Notes under the pieces: model-generated
The model's database searches: none
Seen by the model: the letters and a program-made list of their open reading frames with translations, nothing else
What the model was told of the DNA's origin: nothing
Part shown: positions 63,095-64,000 of the stretch, in pieces
How the letters are laid out: each line of letters opens with the position of its first letter
Numbering within the stretch: position 1 is the first letter of the stretch
Assembly: GCF_016907015.1 (NCBI RefSeq)
Contig: NZ_JAFBBE010000017.1
Span: 30,870 to 94,869 of the forward strand
DNA length: 64,000 nt
Direction of reading: 5' to 3'
From: Oceanisphaera litoralis
GTDB taxonomy: Bacteria; Pseudomonadota; Gammaproteobacteria; Enterobacterales; Aeromonadaceae
Position numbers and translations under genes: made by a program

Positions 63095-63853
63095 ATGAAT
63101 TTCTTGTCCCAGGCCATTCTGGCCCAACCCGAGCCGAACTGGCCGCAACTGCATTCCTTACCCATTGCCGAAAGCGATGAACCGCTGGTGCCGCTGGGAT
63201 TGGTGACCGCGCCGTTGCGTGTTTACCCGGCCTATTTCCATCTGGGCGTGCCCGGGGCGCTGAGCGACTGTTATGTGCGTCGCTCGGTCTCGGCACAATT
63301 GCACAAGGCGGCCCGCTTGCTGCCTGCCGGCATTGAGCTGGTGGTGCTGGACGGCTGGCGACCACTCATGGTGCAGCAATATCTGTTCAATACTCTGTCT
63401 GCAGCCATGCGGGAACATCACGCCGGCGACAGTGAGGCCGAGTTGCTGGCGCGTACCCGGCATTTCGTGGCACCGCCCAGCAGCTCGCCCGAGGCACCCA
63501 GCCCTCATCTGACCGGTGGCTCTGTCGATGTCACCCTGTGCGACGGTGAAGGCAATCAGCTCGACATGGGTACCGAATTTGACGATATCAGCCCCTGGTC
63601 CTACAGCGCCGCCTTCGAGGCCATCGGCAAGCCGTCTCCCAGAGAGGCCGACGTCATCGAGAACCGTCGCCTGTTGCACAGCGTGATGACGCATGTCGGT
63701 TTTACCAATCTGGCCAGCGAATGGTGGCATTTCGACTACGGTAATCAGTCCTGGGCCTGGCACAGCAACGCCGCCGAGGCAAAGTTTGGCGCCGCGTCGC
63801 TGGTGCCGCTGGAGCAGCGCTGGTTGCGTCAGGTGGCGAACTTGGTGCAATAA
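63095..63853 (+). CDS. ddpX: D-alanyl-D-alanine dipeptidase (VanX/DdpX family)
   Basis: A 252-residue zinc peptidase of the M15D family. The zinc-binding His and Asp are in SPHLTGGSVDVTL, and the catalytic Glu and third zinc His are in EWWHFDYG. No clear signal peptide is present, so it is probably cytoplasmic. It cleaves D-Ala-D-Ala, a cell-wall recycling or scavenging role. A vancomycin-resistance role is unlikely because vanH and vanA are absent. The ATG at 63095 is preferred to a TTG at 63053. No ddp transport genes are adjacent, unlike in E. coli. Confidence 0.85.
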   Translation: MNFLSQAILAQPEPNWPQLHSLPIAESDEPLVPLGLVTAPLRVYPAYFHLGVPGALSDCYVRRSVSAQLHKAARLLPAGIELVVLDGWRPLMVQQYLFNTLSAAMREHHAGDSEAELLARTRHFVAPPSSSPEAPSPHLTGGSVDVTLCDGEGNQLDMGTEFDDISPWSYSAAFEAIGKPSPREADVIENRRLLHSVMTHVGFTNLASEWWHFDYGNQSWAWHSNAAEAKFGAASLVPLEQRWLRQVANLVQ

Positions 63854-63868
63854 TACCAATCGGATTGG

Positions 63869-64000
63869 CTATGTATGCGTTAACTGTGTCTGTGCCAATA
63901 AGATGCTGTTTTCATTCGGGTTAGTGTGAGTTTCAAAGAATCGCCGCCAAGCCAGATAGTTATCTAGGTACTTGGTGGCAACACCATGGAACCGCGCCAT
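63869..64000 (-). CDS. Transposase C-terminal fragment (truncated by window edge)
   Basis: An open minus-strand frame enters from the right edge, contains RFHGVATKYLDNYLAWRRFF and ends at 63869 after 43 residues. The GVATKYL-NYL pattern is typical of the C-terminal tail of IS transposases (IS1595-like and related groups). The main part lies beyond the window, so family and completeness cannot be judged. It suggests that an insertion sequence sits just downstream of the ddpX-like gene. Confidence 0.55.
   Translation of the reverse strand: MARFHGVATKYLDNYLAWRRFFETHTNPNENSILLAQTQLTHT

Noticed and set aside
63095..63853. Vancomycin-resistance dipeptidase VanX
   Set aside because: vanH and vanA are absent, and Gram-negative bacteria use this family for D-Ala-D-Ala scavenging.

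Overview
The window is a chromosomal segment of a GC-rich gammaproteobacterium. Gene content and order (yfbV/ackA-pta, tesA/ybbA-ybbP, yfgD-bepA-perM, ugpBAEC with ugpQ, a CrbS/CrbR pair, ycaO, ettA, rhlE) point to an Aeromonadales-like marine or halotolerant organism such as Oceanimonas or Oceanisphaera. That placement is inferred from gene content, not from a search.

Layout, left to right. 0.2-10.7 kb: flavohaemoglobin hmp, a DUF4202 gene, an Na+/H+ antiporter-family gene, a LysR regulator divergent from a phytanoyl-CoA-type dioxygenase, azlCD amino-acid exporter, a DcaP-like porin and ettA. 10.9-13.1 kb: a small secreted protein and a tonB-exbB-exbD operon. 13.3-17.3 kb: a 264-bp structured MITE-like element, a CBS-domain protein, an XRE-cupin regulator divergent from benE, and rhlE. 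17.4-22.7 kb: a phosphate-starvation locus, ugpQ divergent from ugpBAEC, with a Pho box for each side. 22.7-28.8 kb: a fragment of an SMR drug-efflux gene, a ChaN-type lipoprotein and a type III restriction-modification pair (mod-res). 29.2-37.9 kb: an HcaT-like MFS carrier overlapping crbS, crbR on the other strand, a DUF3108 protein, a diguanylate cyclase and a CbiM-like membrane protein. 38-46.6 kb: a ScsC/DsbA-like protein, ycaO, asd, a second 264-bp MITE copy, lysO and a basic-amino-acid ABC transporter operon with a candidate double ARG box. 46.7-52.4 kb: DUF2069, yfgD, a TlpA-like lipoprotein, bepA, a TusA-like protein, perM and an NSS-family symporter. 52.7-53.2 kb: four identical tRNA-Ala(GGC) genes behind one strong promoter. 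53.2-63.9 kb: tesA/ybbAP, yfcH, tpx, pta-ackA, yfbV and a D-Ala-D-Ala dipeptidase. The right edge cuts a probable transposase.

Most genes are ordinary housekeeping or transport functions. The unusual signal is repeats. The mod gene carries nine perfect CGAAA pentamers inside its coding region. Both alternative frames stop within about 25 codons, so the methyltransferase is a strong candidate for phase-variable (phasevarion) switching. Several other genes carry in-frame short tandem repeats at or near their 5' ends (dioxygenase, exbB-like, XRE-cupin, porin), and intergenic heptamer arrays sit between convergent genes. A 264-bp MITE-like element with TA-flanked inverted ends and two long internal hairpins occurs twice intact, in opposite orientations, and again as decayed ends.
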